Shown in pieces: positions 8,466 to 19,804 of a stretch of DNA of 64,000 nucleotides. The notes beneath the pieces were generated by a model, which was given only the letters and a program-made list of their open reading frames with translations, made no database searches and was not told where the DNA came from. Origin of the DNA: Paracoccus aminovorans (GTDB taxonomy: Bacteria > Pseudomonadota > Alphaproteobacteria > Rhodobacterales > Rhodobacteraceae); the NCBI RefSeq assembly GCF_900005615.1, contig NZ_LN832559.1:526837-590836 (forward strand), given 5' to 3'. A program made the position numbers and the translations under genes. Within the stretch, counting starts at the first letter, position 1. The number at the start of each line of letters is the position of its first letter.

Positions 8466-9095
8466 ATGGCATGGGACCGCAACCAGATGGCGGCGCGGGC
8501 CGCGCAGGAGCTGCAGGACGGCTGGTACGTGAACCTCGGCATCGGCATCCCGACGCTGGTCGCGAACTACATCCCCGAGGGGGTGCATGTGACGCTGCAA
8601 TCGGAAAACGGCATGCTGGGCATCGGGCCGTTTCCGTTCGAGGGCGAAGAGGACCCGGACCTGATCAACGCCGGCAAGCAGACGGTGACCGAGTTGCCGC
8701 AGACCGCCTATTTCGACAGTTCCGAAAGCTTCGCCATGATCCGGGGCGGCAAGATCGCGATGGCGATCCTGGGCGCGATGGAGGTGGCCGAGAACGGCGA
8801 CCTGGCGAACTGGATGATCCCGGGCAAGCTGGTCAAGGGCATGGGCGGCGCGATGGACCTGGTGGCCGGGGTCGGTCGCGTGGTGGTGGTGATGGACCAC
8901 AGCTCGAAGCACGGCGAGTCGAAGGTGCTGAAGGCCTGCACGCTGCCGCTGACCGGGCAGAAGGTGGTGAACCGGATCATCACCAACCTGGGCGTGCTGG
9001 ACGTGGTTCCGGGCGGGCTGCGGATCGTCGAGCTGGCCGAAGGCGTCAGCGAGGATGCGATGCGCGCCGCGACCGAGGCGACCATCGTCGGGTGA
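8466..9095 (+). CDS. scoB: 3-oxoacid CoA-transferase subunit B
   Basis: Beta subunit of 209 residues carrying the catalytic glutamate in the SENGMLGIGPFP motif, which forms the thioester intermediate. GKIAMAILGAMEV and MDLVAGVGRVVVVMDH are further B-subunit signatures. It starts two bases after scoA. The stop is followed by two tandem hairpins belonging to an intergenic element, the first of which could end transcription. Confidence 0.94.
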   Translation: MAWDRNQMAARAAQELQDGWYVNLGIGIPTLVANYIPEGVHVTLQSENGMLGIGPFPFEGEEDPDLINAGKQTVTELPQTAYFDSSESFAMIRGGKIAMAILGAMEVAENGDLANWMIPGKLVKGMGGAMDLVAGVGRVVVVMDHSSKHGESKVLKACTLPLTGQKVVNRIITNLGVLDVVPGGLRIVELAEGVSEDAMRAATEATIVG

Positions 9096-9107
9096 CGCCT
9101 GCGAAGC

Positions 9108-9178
9108 GAGGGGGCTTTCCGCCCCCTCTTGCGGCTGCGCCGCAATTCACCCCCGAGGATATTTGGGACACAAAAGAA
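9108..9178 (+). repeat. Intergenic hairpin/GATATTT element, copy 4
   Basis: Begins 12 bases after scoB. Stem 1 is GAGGGGGC/GCCCCCTC (9108-9115/9121-9128, loop TTTCC). Stem 2 is TTGCGGC/GCCGCAA (9129-9135/9139-9145). Then comes CCCCCGAGGATATTTGGGAC followed by ACAAAAGAA, which runs directly into the ATG of the next gene. The partner copy in opposite orientation lies at 9767-9829. Confidence 0.75.
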
Positions 9179-9756
9179 TGGGCCTGAAGGACAAAGGCCA
9201 GATCGCGGCTTTGTTCACCCGAGACGGGCAGTATCTCTGCGCCCGCTGGGGGCGGGCGGTGGCGCCCGTCATCTTCGGGCTGGCCGAAGAGAGCCTGCCG
9301 GTGTTTCGCGCCGCGACCAGAGCCGTGCTGGCCCATGCCGGCCAGCCGATCGCCGAGACCGATCCCGAGATGGGCGCGAACATGCTCACCTTCTTCACCC
9401 GCGATTGGGACGAGTTGCGGGGCGTGCCGGATTTCGACCGGCTGACCGGGCAGGCCGATCTGCCGGGCCGGCTGAAGCGGCAGGGTGCCGATCAGTATCG
9501 CCTCTTCCGCTTCGACGCCGATGGCGCGATTCGCGCCTGCATCACCTTGGTGAATATGGGCGGCCCCCTGGCCAGCGCCCATCCCGGACAGCTGGCCGAG
9601 ACCCTGGCCGTGCGCGCGATGCTGACCTTCGCGCGCGACGTGACGCCTTCGGCCGCGCTCGCCGGGCTGATCCGCGCCGCTTATGATCCCGCGCTGCCGG
9701 CAGCTGCCCGAGATGCCTCGCATGCCCTGCGGCTTGTAGCCCGGCTGTCGTGTTAG
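9178..9756 (+). CDS. Conserved-looking protein of unknown function
   Basis: A 192-residue soluble protein that I do not recognise. The start is the ATG whose first bases are the end of the intergenic element (AAAAGAATG). No better Shine-Dalgarno is seen, so the element itself must provide the ribosome site. The sequence has an acidic middle (RDWDELRGVPDFDRL) and ends in RLSC. No signal peptide, membrane helix or catalytic motif is evident. Codon use matches the neighbours, arguing that it is real. It is bracketed by inverted copies of the same intergenic element and may be a mobile or recently arranged unit. Confidence 0.65.
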   Translation: MGLKDKGQIAALFTRDGQYLCARWGRAVAPVIFGLAEESLPVFRAATRAVLAHAGQPIAETDPEMGANMLTFFTRDWDELRGVPDFDRLTGQADLPGRLKRQGADQYRLFRFDADGAIRACITLVNMGGPLASAHPGQLAETLAVRAMLTFARDVTPSAALAGLIRAAYDPALPAAARDASHALRLVARLSC

Positions 9757-9766
9757 GCCTTTCGGC

Positions 9767-9829
9767 TTCTTTTGTGTCCAAATATCCTCCGGGGGAGTCG
9801 CCGTCAGGCGACGGGGGCGGAAGGCCCCC
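9767..9829 (-). repeat. Intergenic hairpin/GATATTT element, copy 5 (inverted)
   Basis: Read on the minus strand: stem GGGGGC/GCCCCC with a CTTCC loop, a second stem GTCGCC/GGCGAC, then TCCCCCGGAGGATATTTGG and ACACAAAAGAA. It starts 10 bases after the stop of the unknown gene and ends 25 bases before ybgC. The first stem is nearly identical to that of copy 4 across the gene. Confidence 0.75.
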
Positions 9830-9854
9830 CGACCACCCAGCAACCGGGGCCGCC

Positions 9855-10259
9855 ATGCACAGATTTCCGATCCGCGTCTATTACGAGGATACCGACCTTG
9901 CCGGGATCGTCTATTACGCGAACTATCTCAAGTTCATCGAGCGGGGCCGTTCCGAATGGCTGCGGGAACTGGGGATCGATCAGCGCGCGCTGAAACGGCA
10001 GGGCATCGTCTTCGCCGTGCGCCGGGTCGAGGCGGACTATCTGTCCCCCGCGCGGTTCGAGGATTTGCTGGAGGTCCAGTCCCGTCTGTACGATCTGAGA
10101 CCGGCGCGGATCGTGCTGGACCAGCGCGTGATCCGGGGCGAAACGGAACTGTTCCGGGCGCGGGTCACCATCGCCTGCCTGGCCGATTCCGGGCGGCCGG
10201 CCGCCGTTCCCGAGGACGTGGCGGCGCGGTTGCGGGCGGTCGGTCCCGGCGGCAACTGA
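9855..10259 (+). CDS. ybgC: Tol-Pal associated acyl-CoA thioesterase
   Basis: Hot-dog fold thioesterase of 134 residues. The active-site block YYEDTDLAGIVYYANYLKF (catalytic Asp in EDTD) and ERGRSEWLRELG identify YbgC. It stands first in the Tol-Pal operon, as in most proteobacteria, and acts in the cytosol next to phospholipid synthesis. The ATG at 9855 is chosen from the family start (HRFPIRVYYEDTD). The open frame continues upstream through the intergenic element and should not be counted. Confidence 0.93.
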   Translation: MHRFPIRVYYEDTDLAGIVYYANYLKFIERGRSEWLRELGIDQRALKRQGIVFAVRRVEADYLSPARFEDLLEVQSRLYDLRPARIVLDQRVIRGETELFRARVTIACLADSGRPAAVPEDVAARLRAVGPGGN

Positions 10260-10359
10260 CGCAGATTTGACGTCGGCAGGGTTTTGCCGCCCGGGCTCTT
10301 CTGCTAGTTGGCCTTGGCAGAAGCCGCGCCGCAGCGGCCCAAAGGACAGGCCGAAATCC

Positions 10360-11055
<696 letters not shown>

Positions 11056-11520
11056 ATGGGCGCCGGGGTCGTCAAGCGCGGACGCAAGGGCCGGGGCCGC
11101 GCCCGCAGCCAGCCGATGGCGGAAATCAACGTCACGCCCTTCGTGGACGTGATGCTGGTGCTCTTGATCATCTTCATGGTCGCGGCGCCGCTTCTGACCG
11201 TGGGCGTGCCGCTGGAACTGCCCAAGACCGCCGCCCAGGCGGTGCCGGCCGAGCCCGAGGAGCCGCTCGCCGTCTCGATCACCCCCGAGGGGCCGATCCT
11301 GGTGATGACCTCGGAAGTCCCCGAGGACGAGCTGGTCACGCGCCTGCGCGCCGTGGCCGAGGAGCGCCAGAGCGACAAGATCTATCTGCGTGCCGACGGC
11401 GCCATTCCCTATGCGCGGGTGATGCAGGTCATGGGCGCCCTGAACGCCGCTGGGTTCAACAACATCGTGCTGGTCACCGAGGCCGGCGGGCCGCGCATGG
11501 ACGCGGGCGGGAATGGCTGA
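11056..11520 (+). CDS. tolR: Tol-Pal protein TolR
   Basis: Single-pass inner-membrane protein of 154 residues with a periplasmic domain. The helix VMLVLLIIFMVAAPLL carries the proton-path aspartate in NVTPFVDVMLVLL. The C-terminal region (SDKIYLRADGAIPYARVMQV) matches the TolR/ExbD fold. It abuts tolQ and overlaps the tolA start by 8 bases, so the motor proteins are translationally coupled. Confidence 0.95.
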   Translation: MGAGVVKRGRKGRGRARSQPMAEINVTPFVDVMLVLLIIFMVAAPLLTVGVPLELPKTAAQAVPAEPEEPLAVSITPEGPILVMTSEVPEDELVTRLRAVAEERQSDKIYLRADGAIPYARVMQVMGALNAAGFNNIVLVTEAGGPRMDAGGNG

Positions 11521-13072
11521 CGCCATGGACCGGGCGGATCGCATCGGCTACTGGGTCTCGGGCGTCGCCCATGCCGGGCTGATCGGCGCGGCGCTGGTCG
11601 GCGGCGCGCTGTTCCGGCCGCAGCCGTTGGAAGCGGTGCGCATGGCCGAGGTCGCCACCATGTCCGAGGCCGAATTCCAGTCGCTGGCCGCCGCCGCCGC
11701 AGGGCGCGGACCGGTGGCCGAAGAAGCCGCCTCCACGCCGGCGCAGCCGCGCCCGCCCAGCGACGAGAACCGCCCGGGAGCGGTAGAGGCGGTAAGCCCG
11801 CCCGTCCCGGACGGTCAGGTCGCGGAACTGGCCACGCCCTCGGAGCGGCCCGAGGCGCGGCCGGACCTGTCGGATTTCCAGGGCACCCGCCGGCCGGTCG
11901 CCGTCGCGACCGATGCGCCGCAGGTGTCGCCGCCCGACAACGCCATGGACCTGGCCGCCCTGCCGCAACCTGCCGACCGGCCTGACCCCGCGCGCAACCC
12001 GGCGCAGTCTCCGGCACCGATTCCGCAACGCTCGGCCCAGGCCCCGGCCGAATCCGCCCGCCCGCGCGGCCGTCCCGAGGGGCTGGCCGAGGCCGTGCAG
12101 GCCCGCCGCGCGAGCGCCGAGGCCGCCCGCCAGCGCGAGGCCGTCCTGGCCCGCGAAGCCGAGGAAGCCGCCGCCGAGCAAGCCGCCGCCAAGAAGGCCC
12201 AGCAAGAGGCGGCCCGTCGCGCCGCCGAGGAACGCGCCCGGGACGAGCGCCGCGAAGCGGCCGCGCGGCAGGCCGAGGCCGATGCCGCCCGCAAGGCCGA
12301 CGCCGCCAAGGAACGTGCCCGCCGTCAGGCCGAGGCGGAAGCCGCCGATCAAGAGGCTGCCGCCGAGCAAAAGGCCGCGGAAAAACGCGCGGCCGAGAAA
12401 AAGGCCGATGCCGCGCGCCGTGCCGCCGCAGAAAAAGCCGCCGAGCGGGAGGCCGCAGAGAAAGCCGAGAAGGCAGCCGCCGAAAAGGCCGAAAAAGCCG
12501 CGGCGGAGAAGGCCGAAAAGGCCGCTGCCGAGAAGAAGGCCGCCGAGGCCAAGGCCCGCAAAGAGGCCGAGGAAAAGGCCGCCGCGGCGAAGAAGGCTGC
12601 CGCCGAAGCCGCGGCCGAGAAGAAGGCCAAGGAACAGGCCGAGGCCGAGCGCAAGGCCGAGGCCGCCAAGCAGGCCGCGCTGAAAGAGGCGATGCAGGAT
12701 CAGGGCTCGGCCGGGTCCGGCGGCGGCGGGGCGGCGGCCAGCGGTCCGCCGCTGAGCCAGGGCGAAAAGGACGGCTTCCGCGTCGCGGTCGAGCAATGCT
12801 GGAACCGCGGCTCGCTGTCGACCGAGGCCAGCCGGACCACGGTTTCGGTGCGCTTCTCGATGGCGCCGGACGGCACGGTCGAAAAGGGCTCGCTGCGGAT
12901 GATCGGCAGCGAGGGCGGCTCGGACGCGGCGGCGAAACAGGCCTATGAGGCCGCGCGCCGGGCGATCCTGATGTGCGAGCGCGGCGGCTACAAGCTGCCG
13001 CCGGAAAAATACAACCGCTGGAAGGATGTCATCATCGACTTCAACGCCAGCGGTGGCGCGCGGGTCAAGTGA
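11513..13072 (+). CDS. tolA: Cell envelope protein TolA (TonB-like spanner)
   Basis: Links the TolQR motor to Pal and TolB across the periplasm; 519 residues. There is one N-terminal membrane helix ([20 protein letters not shown]), then a Pro-rich stretch. A very long Ala/Glu/Lys coiled-coil (about residues 190-395, full of [15 protein letters not shown] repeats) precedes a C-terminal TonB-like domain with [23 protein letters not shown] 11513 lies inside tolR; an in-frame ATG at 11525 is a possible alternative. The DNA in the repeat region is low-complexity and a risk for assembly or slippage. Confidence 0.92.
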   Translation: MADAMDRADRIGYWVSGVAHAGLIGAALVGGALFRPQPLEAVRMAEVATMSEAEFQSLAAAAAGRGPVAEEAASTPAQPRPPSDENRPGAVEAVSPPVPDGQVAELATPSERPEARPDLSDFQGTRRPVAVATDAPQVSPPDNAMDLAALPQPADRPDPARNPAQSPAPIPQRSAQAPAESARPRGRPEGLAEAVQARRASAEAARQREAVLAREAEEAAAEQAAAKKAQQEAARRAAEERARDERREAAARQAEADAARKADAAKERARRQAEAEAADQEAAAEQKAAEKRAAEKKADAARRAAAEKAAEREAAEKAEKAAAEKAEKAAAEKAEKAAAEKKAAEAKARKEAEEKAAAAKKAAAEAAAEKKAKEQAEAERKAEAAKQAALKEAMQDQGSAGSGGGGAAASGPPLSQGEKDGFRVAVEQCWNRGSLSTEASRTTVSVRFSMAPDGTVEKGSLRMIGSEGGSDAAAKQAYEAARRAILMCERGGYKLPPEKYNRWKDVIIDFNASGGARVK

Positions 13073-13130
13073 CATGCTATTGCCCGCGCAACACTCCCAT
13101 CCTGCAACCAAGACCTTACGAGGGCGATTC

Positions 13131-14459
13131 ATGTTGCGTAAAATCCTACTGACCTCCGTCATGGCCCTCGCGGGTCTTGGCACGGCTGCGCCGGTGCTGG
13201 CGCAGGACGGCCCCCTGCGGATCGAGATCACCGACGGCGTGATCGAGCCGATGCCCTTCGCCATCGCCAAGTTCCACGACGAGGGCGGCGCCGGCGAATA
13301 CCTGTCGCAGGTGCAAAGCCTGATCGCCGCCGACCTGACCGGCACCGGGCTGTTCCGGGAAATCCCGGCCTCGGCCCATATCGCCCGGCCGGAAAGCTTC
13401 GACGCGCCGGTTTCCTACGAGGATTGGAAGGCCATCAACGCCCAGGCGCTGATCACCGGTGCCGTCCGGGTCGAGGGCGGCAAGGTCATCGTCAAGTTCC
13501 GGCTGTTCGACGTCTTCGCCGGCCAGCCGCTGGGCGACGGCATGCAGTTCGACGCCGCGACCGGCAACTGGCGCCGCGCCGCGCATAAGGCGGCCGACCA
13601 GGTCTATGCCCGGCTGACGGGCGAGGGGCCGTATTTCGACAGCCGCGTCGCCTTCGTGCAGGAGGCCGGGCCCAAGGACGCGCGCCGCAAGCGCATCGGC
13701 ATCATGGATTACGACGGCGCCAACGTGAAATGGCTGACCGACGATTCGACGCTGGTGCTGAAGCCGCGCTTCTCGCCGGACGGATCGCGGCTGCTTTACA
13801 CCAGCTATGCCACCGGCTTCCCGCAGGCGGTGATGATGGACGTGAACTCGCTGTCCACCCGTCAGCTGAGCGCGGGCCAGCAGGGCACCATGAGCTTCTC
13901 GCCCCGCTTCTCGCCCGACGGGCGCTGGATCGTCTATTCGCTGGAGCAGAACGGCAATACCGACATCTACCAGATGGACGCCGGTTCTGGCGCGCAGCGG
14001 GCGCTGACCAACGCGCCTTCGATCGAGACCTCGCCCAGCTACAGCCCGGACGGCAAGCAGATCGTCTTTGAAAGCGACCGCTCGGGCGTGCCGCAGCTTT
14101 ACGTCATGGGCGCGAACGGCGGCGAGCCCAAGCGCATCAGCTTCGGCTCGGGCCGCTACGGCACGCCGGTCTGGTCGCCGCGCGGCGACATGATCGCCTT
14201 TACCCGGCAAGAGGGCGGCAAGTTCTACATCGGCGTCATGCGCACCGATGGCTCGGAAGAGAAAATGCTGACAGAATCGTTCCTTGACGAGGGGCCGACT
14301 TGGGCCCCCAATGGGCGCGTGGTGATGTTCACCCGCGTGACCCCCGGCGGCAACGGCGAACCGCGCCTGCATTCGGTGGACATCACGGGGCGCAACATGC
14401 GGCCGGTCAAGATCAATGGCGCAGCCTCGGACCCCGACTGGGGCCCGCTGCTGCCCTAA
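13131..14459 (+). CDS. tolB: Tol-Pal beta-propeller protein TolB
   Basis: Periplasmic protein of 442 residues that binds Pal and TolA. A signal peptide ([20 protein letters not shown]...) ends VLA before QDGPLRIEI. An N-terminal alpha/beta domain is followed by WD40-like propeller repeats with recurring SPDG motifs ([30 protein letters not shown]). Start chosen at the ATG of the signal peptide; the frame upstream belongs to the tolA tail. Confidence 0.96.
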   Translation: MLRKILLTSVMALAGLGTAAPVLAQDGPLRIEITDGVIEPMPFAIAKFHDEGGAGEYLSQVQSLIAADLTGTGLFREIPASAHIARPESFDAPVSYEDWKAINAQALITGAVRVEGGKVIVKFRLFDVFAGQPLGDGMQFDAATGNWRRAAHKAADQVYARLTGEGPYFDSRVAFVQEAGPKDARRKRIGIMDYDGANVKWLTDDSTLVLKPRFSPDGSRLLYTSYATGFPQAVMMDVNSLSTRQLSAGQQGTMSFSPRFSPDGRWIVYSLEQNGNTDIYQMDAGSGAQRALTNAPSIETSPSYSPDGKQIVFESDRSGVPQLYVMGANGGEPKRISFGSGRYGTPVWSPRGDMIAFTRQEGGKFYIGVMRTDGSEEKMLTESFLDEGPTWAPNGRVVMFTRVTPGGNGEPRLHSVDITGRNMRPVKINGAASDPDWGPLLP

Positions 14460-14480
14460 GCGCGTGAGATGGACAGGAAT

Positions 14481-14996
14481 ATGAAGACTTTCATCAAGAT
14501 TGCCGCGGTCGGCGCCGTTCTCGCGCTGGCGGCCTGTGCCCGTCCGGCGCAGGACATGCAGGTGCAGGACCCCTATGCCGGGGCCGGCGGCGCGGGCATG
14601 GGCGGGGTCGGCGCGGCGGCGCTGCCGGGCTCGCCGGAATATTTCAAGACCGCCATCGGCGACACGGTGCTGTTCGCGGTGGACCAGTCGACGCTCTCGC
14701 CCGAGGCGCGCACCCAGCTGGCCAACCAGGCCGGCTGGCTGAACCAGAACCAGGGCTTCTCGGCCGTGATCGAGGGTCACGCCGACGAACAGGGCACCCG
14801 CGAATACAACCTCGCGCTGGGCGCGCGGCGGGCCAGCTCGGTGCAGGAATACCTGATCTCGCAGGGCGTGGCGCCCGGCCGGCTGCAGAAGGTCAGCTAT
14901 GGCAAGGAACGGCCGCTGGCGATCTGCTCGACCGAGGAATGCTATTCCAAGAACCGGCGCGCGGTGACGGCGCTGCGGTCAGGGGCGGGGACGTGA
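14481..14996 (+). CDS. pal: Peptidoglycan-associated lipoprotein Pal
   Basis: Outer-membrane lipoprotein that binds peptidoglycan and TolB. The signal starts MKTFIKIAAVGAVLALAAC, where LAAC is the lipobox and the Cys is acylated. The OmpA-like domain contains VIEGHADEQGTREYNLALG, with the diaminopimelate-binding Asp/Arg pattern, and ends SKNRRAVTAL. An ATG 12 bases upstream (14469) is in frame; I prefer 14481 because MK begins the signal, but its AGGA is only 2 bases away. The stop overlaps the cpoB start. Confidence 0.94.
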   Translation: MKTFIKIAAVGAVLALAACARPAQDMQVQDPYAGAGGAGMGGVGAAALPGSPEYFKTAIGDTVLFAVDQSTLSPEARTQLANQAGWLNQNQGFSAVIEGHADEQGTREYNLALGARRASSVQEYLISQGVAPGRLQKVSYGKERPLAICSTEECYSKNRRAVTALRSGAGT

Positions 14997-15934
14997 TGCC
15001 CGGAAATCCCATCAGAGGCTGGCTTCTTGCGGCCGGCTTGGCGCTGGCGGCGCTGCCGGCGGCGGCGCAGGACGGCCAGTCGCTGGCCGACATCCGCACC
15101 GAGCTGAACCAGCTTTCCGCCGACCTGCAATCGCTGCGGGCGCAGCTGGTGGCCTCGGGTCAGGCCGGCTTCGCCGCGGCGGGCGGCGACAGCGCCATCG
15201 ACCGCATGAACGCGATGGAGGCGCGGCTGGCGCAGCTGACCGGCCAGACCGAGCAGTTGCAGAACCGCATCGACCGCGTGGTCAAGGACGGCACCACCCG
15301 CATCGGCGACATCGAGTTCCGCCTGTGCGAGATGGAAGAGGGCTGCGACCTGGGCAGCCTGACCACGCCGACGCTGGGCGACCAGGGCGGATCGTCGCCC
15401 ATGCCGTCCTCGGACCAGAAAGGGGCGCTCGCGCCTGCCAGAACCCCTTCGGCCGGGGCCGCCACCGCGGCGGAAAAGGCCGATTTCGACCGGGCCCGGG
15501 AGGTGCTCGGTCAAGGTGACTTTCGCCGTGCTGCGGACCTCTTCGCGGCCGTCGCCAAGACCCATGCCGGCGGTCCGCTGACCGCCGAGGCGCTGTTCCT
15601 GCGCGGGGCGGCGCTGGATTCGGCCGGCGATCTGGACGGGGCCGGGCTGGCCTGGCTGGAAAGCTTCGCCGCCAATCCCGACGGGCCGCAGGCGGCGGAT
15701 GCGCTGTTGGGCCTGTCCCGCGCCATGTCGGCCAAGGGCGGCCCGGGCGAGGGCTGCTTCTATCTTCAGGAAATCGCCAATCGCTTCCCCGAGGCCCCGC
15801 AGGCGGCCGAGGCGCAGAAGCGCATGGCCGAGACCGGCTGCGAGCCGCTGATCGAGGGCTCGGCCCAGGACGCCGAGGGCATGGATCCGGACATGGACCC
15901 CGAGGCTGCCGCGGACCTGGCGGATGGCGGCTGA
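14996..15934 (+). CDS. cpoB: Tol-Pal coordinator CpoB (YbgF)
   Basis: Periplasmic protein of 312 residues with a signal peptide ending AAA before QDGQSLADI. A short coiled-coil (DIRTELNQLSADLQSLRAQL) for trimerisation is followed by a C-terminal TPR region (FDRAREVLGQGDFRRAADLF, then GDLDGAGLAWLESFAANPDG). It coordinates outer-membrane constriction with peptidoglycan synthesis in other proteobacteria. The ATG overlaps the pal stop (TGATG). An acidic tail DPDMDPEAAADLADGG ends the protein. Confidence 0.9.
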   Translation: MPGNPIRGWLLAAGLALAALPAAAQDGQSLADIRTELNQLSADLQSLRAQLVASGQAGFAAAGGDSAIDRMNAMEARLAQLTGQTEQLQNRIDRVVKDGTTRIGDIEFRLCEMEEGCDLGSLTTPTLGDQGGSSPMPSSDQKGALAPARTPSAGAATAAEKADFDRAREVLGQGDFRRAADLFAAVAKTHAGGPLTAEALFLRGAALDSAGDLDGAGLAWLESFAANPDGPQAADALLGLSRAMSAKGGPGEGCFYLQEIANRFPEAPQAAEAQKRMAETGCEPLIEGSAQDAEGMDPDMDPEAAADLADGG

Positions 15935-17159
15935 ACCGGGCGCGGTCGAAACCCGCGCCCATGCCGCGCTGGACCGCTTGGCCGGGGACCTGCCCGCCCT
16001 GGGCATCGCCCTGTCCGGCGGCGGCGATTCGGTCGCCTTGATGCACCTGGCGCAAGGCTGGGGCCGCGCGCGGCTGCTGGCGGCAACGGTTGACCACGGG
16101 TTGCGCGCGGGCTCGGCCGACGAGGCCCGGCAGGCCGGGCAGGCCGCCGCGGCGCTGGGCATCCCGCATGAGACATTGCCTTGGCATCGCGAGGGCGGCG
16201 GCAACCTGATGGCTGCCGCGCGTGAGGCACGCCTGCGCCTGCTGGCCGACTGGGCGGGGCGGCACGGCCTGCCCGCAGTGCTTCTCGGCCATACGCAGGA
16301 CGACCAGGCCGAAACGCTGCTGATGCGGCTGGCGCGCGGCGCCGGCGTGGACGGTCTTTCCGGCATGGCCGCGCGTCGTGCCGCGCAGGGCACGATCTGG
16401 TTGCGGCCGCTGCTGGCGATCTCGCGCGCGGAACTGCGCGGCTGGCTGGTGGCGCGCGGCATCGGCTGGATCGACGACCCGTCGAACGAGCGCGAGGATT
16501 TCCAGCGCATCCGCGCCCGCAAGGCGCTGGCCGGGCTGGAGCTGCCTCTGTCGCAACTGGCGCAATCGGCGGCGAACCTGGCCATGGCGCGCGATGCGCT
16601 GTCCCATTACGCGGCGCAGGCGGCCGAAGGCGCGCGGTCCCGCGCCGCCGGCCTGTCCCTGCCGCTGCCCGCCTTCCTGGCCGCACCGTCCGAGATCCGG
16701 CGCCGGCTTCTGGTCACCGGCCTGCGCTTCGTGACCGGCGGCGACTATCCGCCGCGGCGCGCGCCGGTCCTGCATGCGCTGGACGAATTGGCGCAGGGCC
16801 GGCAGGTGACGCTGGACGGGGTGATCGCCCGGCCGCGGGAGGGCTGGCTGCAGCTGCTGCGCGAACCCGCCGCCAGTGCCCGCACCGCGCCCGCGACGGG
16901 CGATCCCGTGGTCTGGGACCACCGCTGGCGCATCCGCGGCCTGGCTCCGGGTCAAGAGGTGCGTGCGCTGGGCCACGATCCGCTGCCGGGCCTGCCCTGG
17001 CGCGATTCGGGCCTGTCCCGCGACGAGGCCGCCGCCACCCCCGCCGTCTGGCAGGGCGAGGCGCTGCTGGCGGCGCCGCTGCTGGAACCGGCCGCCAATG
17101 TCTCGGTCGAACCCCTGCGCGGACTGCCGGATTTCCGCGCGATGCTCTATGTGCATTGA
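15924..17159 (+). CDS. tilS: tRNA(Ile)-lysidine synthase TilS
   Basis: Modifies C34 of the tRNA-Ile CAU anticodon to lysidine, changing its identity to AUA reading; 411 residues. The N-type ATP pyrophosphatase P-loop is SGGGDSVALMHL near residue 31. LLGHTQDDQAETLLMRLARG and the WIDDPSNE motif are diagnostic. It overlaps the cpoB end by 11 bases, so translation is coupled to the Tol operon. Position between cpoB and ftsH is the usual alphaproteobacterial order. Confidence 0.94.
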   Translation: MAAEPGAVETRAHAALDRLAGDLPALGIALSGGGDSVALMHLAQGWGRARLLAATVDHGLRAGSADEARQAGQAAAALGIPHETLPWHREGGGNLMAAAREARLRLLADWAGRHGLPAVLLGHTQDDQAETLLMRLARGAGVDGLSGMAARRAAQGTIWLRPLLAISRAELRGWLVARGIGWIDDPSNEREDFQRIRARKALAGLELPLSQLAQSAANLAMARDALSHYAAQAAEGARSRAAGLSLPLPAFLAAPSEIRRRLLVTGLRFVTGGDYPPRRAPVLHALDELAQGRQVTLDGVIARPREGWLQLLREPAASARTAPATGDPVVWDHRWRIRGLAPGQEVRALGHDPLPGLPWRDSGLSRDEAAATPAVWQGEALLAAPLLEPAANVSVEPLRGLPDFRAMLYVH

Positions 17160-17219
17160 ACCTGACGGCGGAATCCCTATTTTCACACGAAAGCCTGTTT
17201 ACCCGCGGAGGACCTGCCT

Positions 17220-19118
<1,899 letters not shown>

Positions 19119-19126
19119 AGTCCAAG

Positions 19127-19155
19127 AACCCCCGGGTCTCGACCCCGGGGGTTTT
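19127..19155 (+). terminator. Rho-independent terminator after ftsH
   Basis: Ten-bp perfect stem AACCCCCGGG/CCCGGGGGTT with a 7-base loop, followed by TTTT (overlapping the stem end). It begins 9 bases after the ftsH stop and closes the ybgC-ftsH transcription unit. Confidence 0.85.
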
Positions 19156-19181
19156 CATGGCACAACTCTGGTCCGGCAGGC

Positions 19182-19262
19182 TCAGAGCAGCAACAGCGCG
19201 ACGGCGCCAAGCGCCAAGCCGAGGCCGAAACCGATATTGATCACGAAACTGGCGGCTTTCAT
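19182..19262 (-). CDS. Possible 26-residue membrane peptide
   Basis: A small open frame on the minus strand encodes MKAASFVINIGFGLGLALGA followed by VALLLL and a TGA stop. It is a single hydrophobic helix with one N-terminal lysine, the shape of bacterial single-span peptides. An AAAGGT ribosome site lies 8-9 bases before the ATG. It converges on ftsH behind the shared terminator. No homologue is known to me. Such a frame can arise by chance in GC-rich DNA, but continuous hydrophobicity plus an RBS makes it worth listing. Confidence 0.4.
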   Translation of the reverse strand: MKAASFVINIGFGLGLALGAVALLLL

Positions 19263-19436
19263 GCGAGCGACCTTTCTGTGGCAGGGCATGGCTTGCCCTC
19301 AGCTGGAAACGAAACGCCGATTCCCGCCAGCCCGTTTCTGATTGAGCGGAATTTTGCCGATGACCTGCGACATGCGCGCAACAATCCGCCGATCCTGCGG
19401 CTTGCCTTGGCGGGCGCATCAGGGCATGGGACGGAC

Positions 19437-19754
19437 ATGAGCACCTTCGACCCGCCGCTGCCCCCCGATTCCGCCATGCCCGACCTGCGGGCCCGCATCG
19501 ATGCGCTGGACGCCCGGCTGATCGCGCTTTTGGCCGAACGCTCGGCGCTGATCGACGAGGCGGCGCGGATCAAGGCGCGCGAAAGCCTGCCTGCCCGCAT
19601 CCACAGCCGCGTCGAGGAGGTCGCCGCCAATGCCCGCCGCCTTGCCGCCGAGCAAGGGCTGGATCCGGATCTGGCCGAGCGGCTGTGGCGGGTGATGATG
19701 GAGCATTTCATCGCCCAGGAAGACCGGCTGCTGTCCGACCGCGGACGAGCCTAG
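19437..19754 (+). CDS. Chorismate mutase (AroQ class)
   Basis: All-helical enzyme of 105 residues that converts chorismate to prephenate for Phe/Tyr synthesis. The core pattern LRARIDALDARLIALLAERS, then IKARESLPARIHSRVEEV, matches the AroQ fold, with the arginines and lysine that grip the substrate. It stands alone between the ftsH terminator and the IS481 remnant. The first about 12 residues (STFDPPLPPDSA) precede the conserved fold; a start at the internal ATG near 19476 is also possible. A side activity as isochorismate-pyruvate lyase cannot be excluded from sequence. Confidence 0.88.
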   Translation: MSTFDPPLPPDSAMPDLRARIDALDARLIALLAERSALIDEAARIKARESLPARIHSRVEEVAANARRLAAEQGLDPDLAERLWRVMMEHFIAQEDRLLSDRGRA

Positions 19755-19804
19755 CCGTCTGCCGCCATGTTTGACGGTTTCGGTCCTCTCCATGACATGG
19801 AAGC

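Noticed and set aside
12340-12680. Possible tandem DNA repeat or CRISPR-like array
   Set aside because: The periodicity is explained by the coiled-coil codons of tolA; there are no unique spacers.
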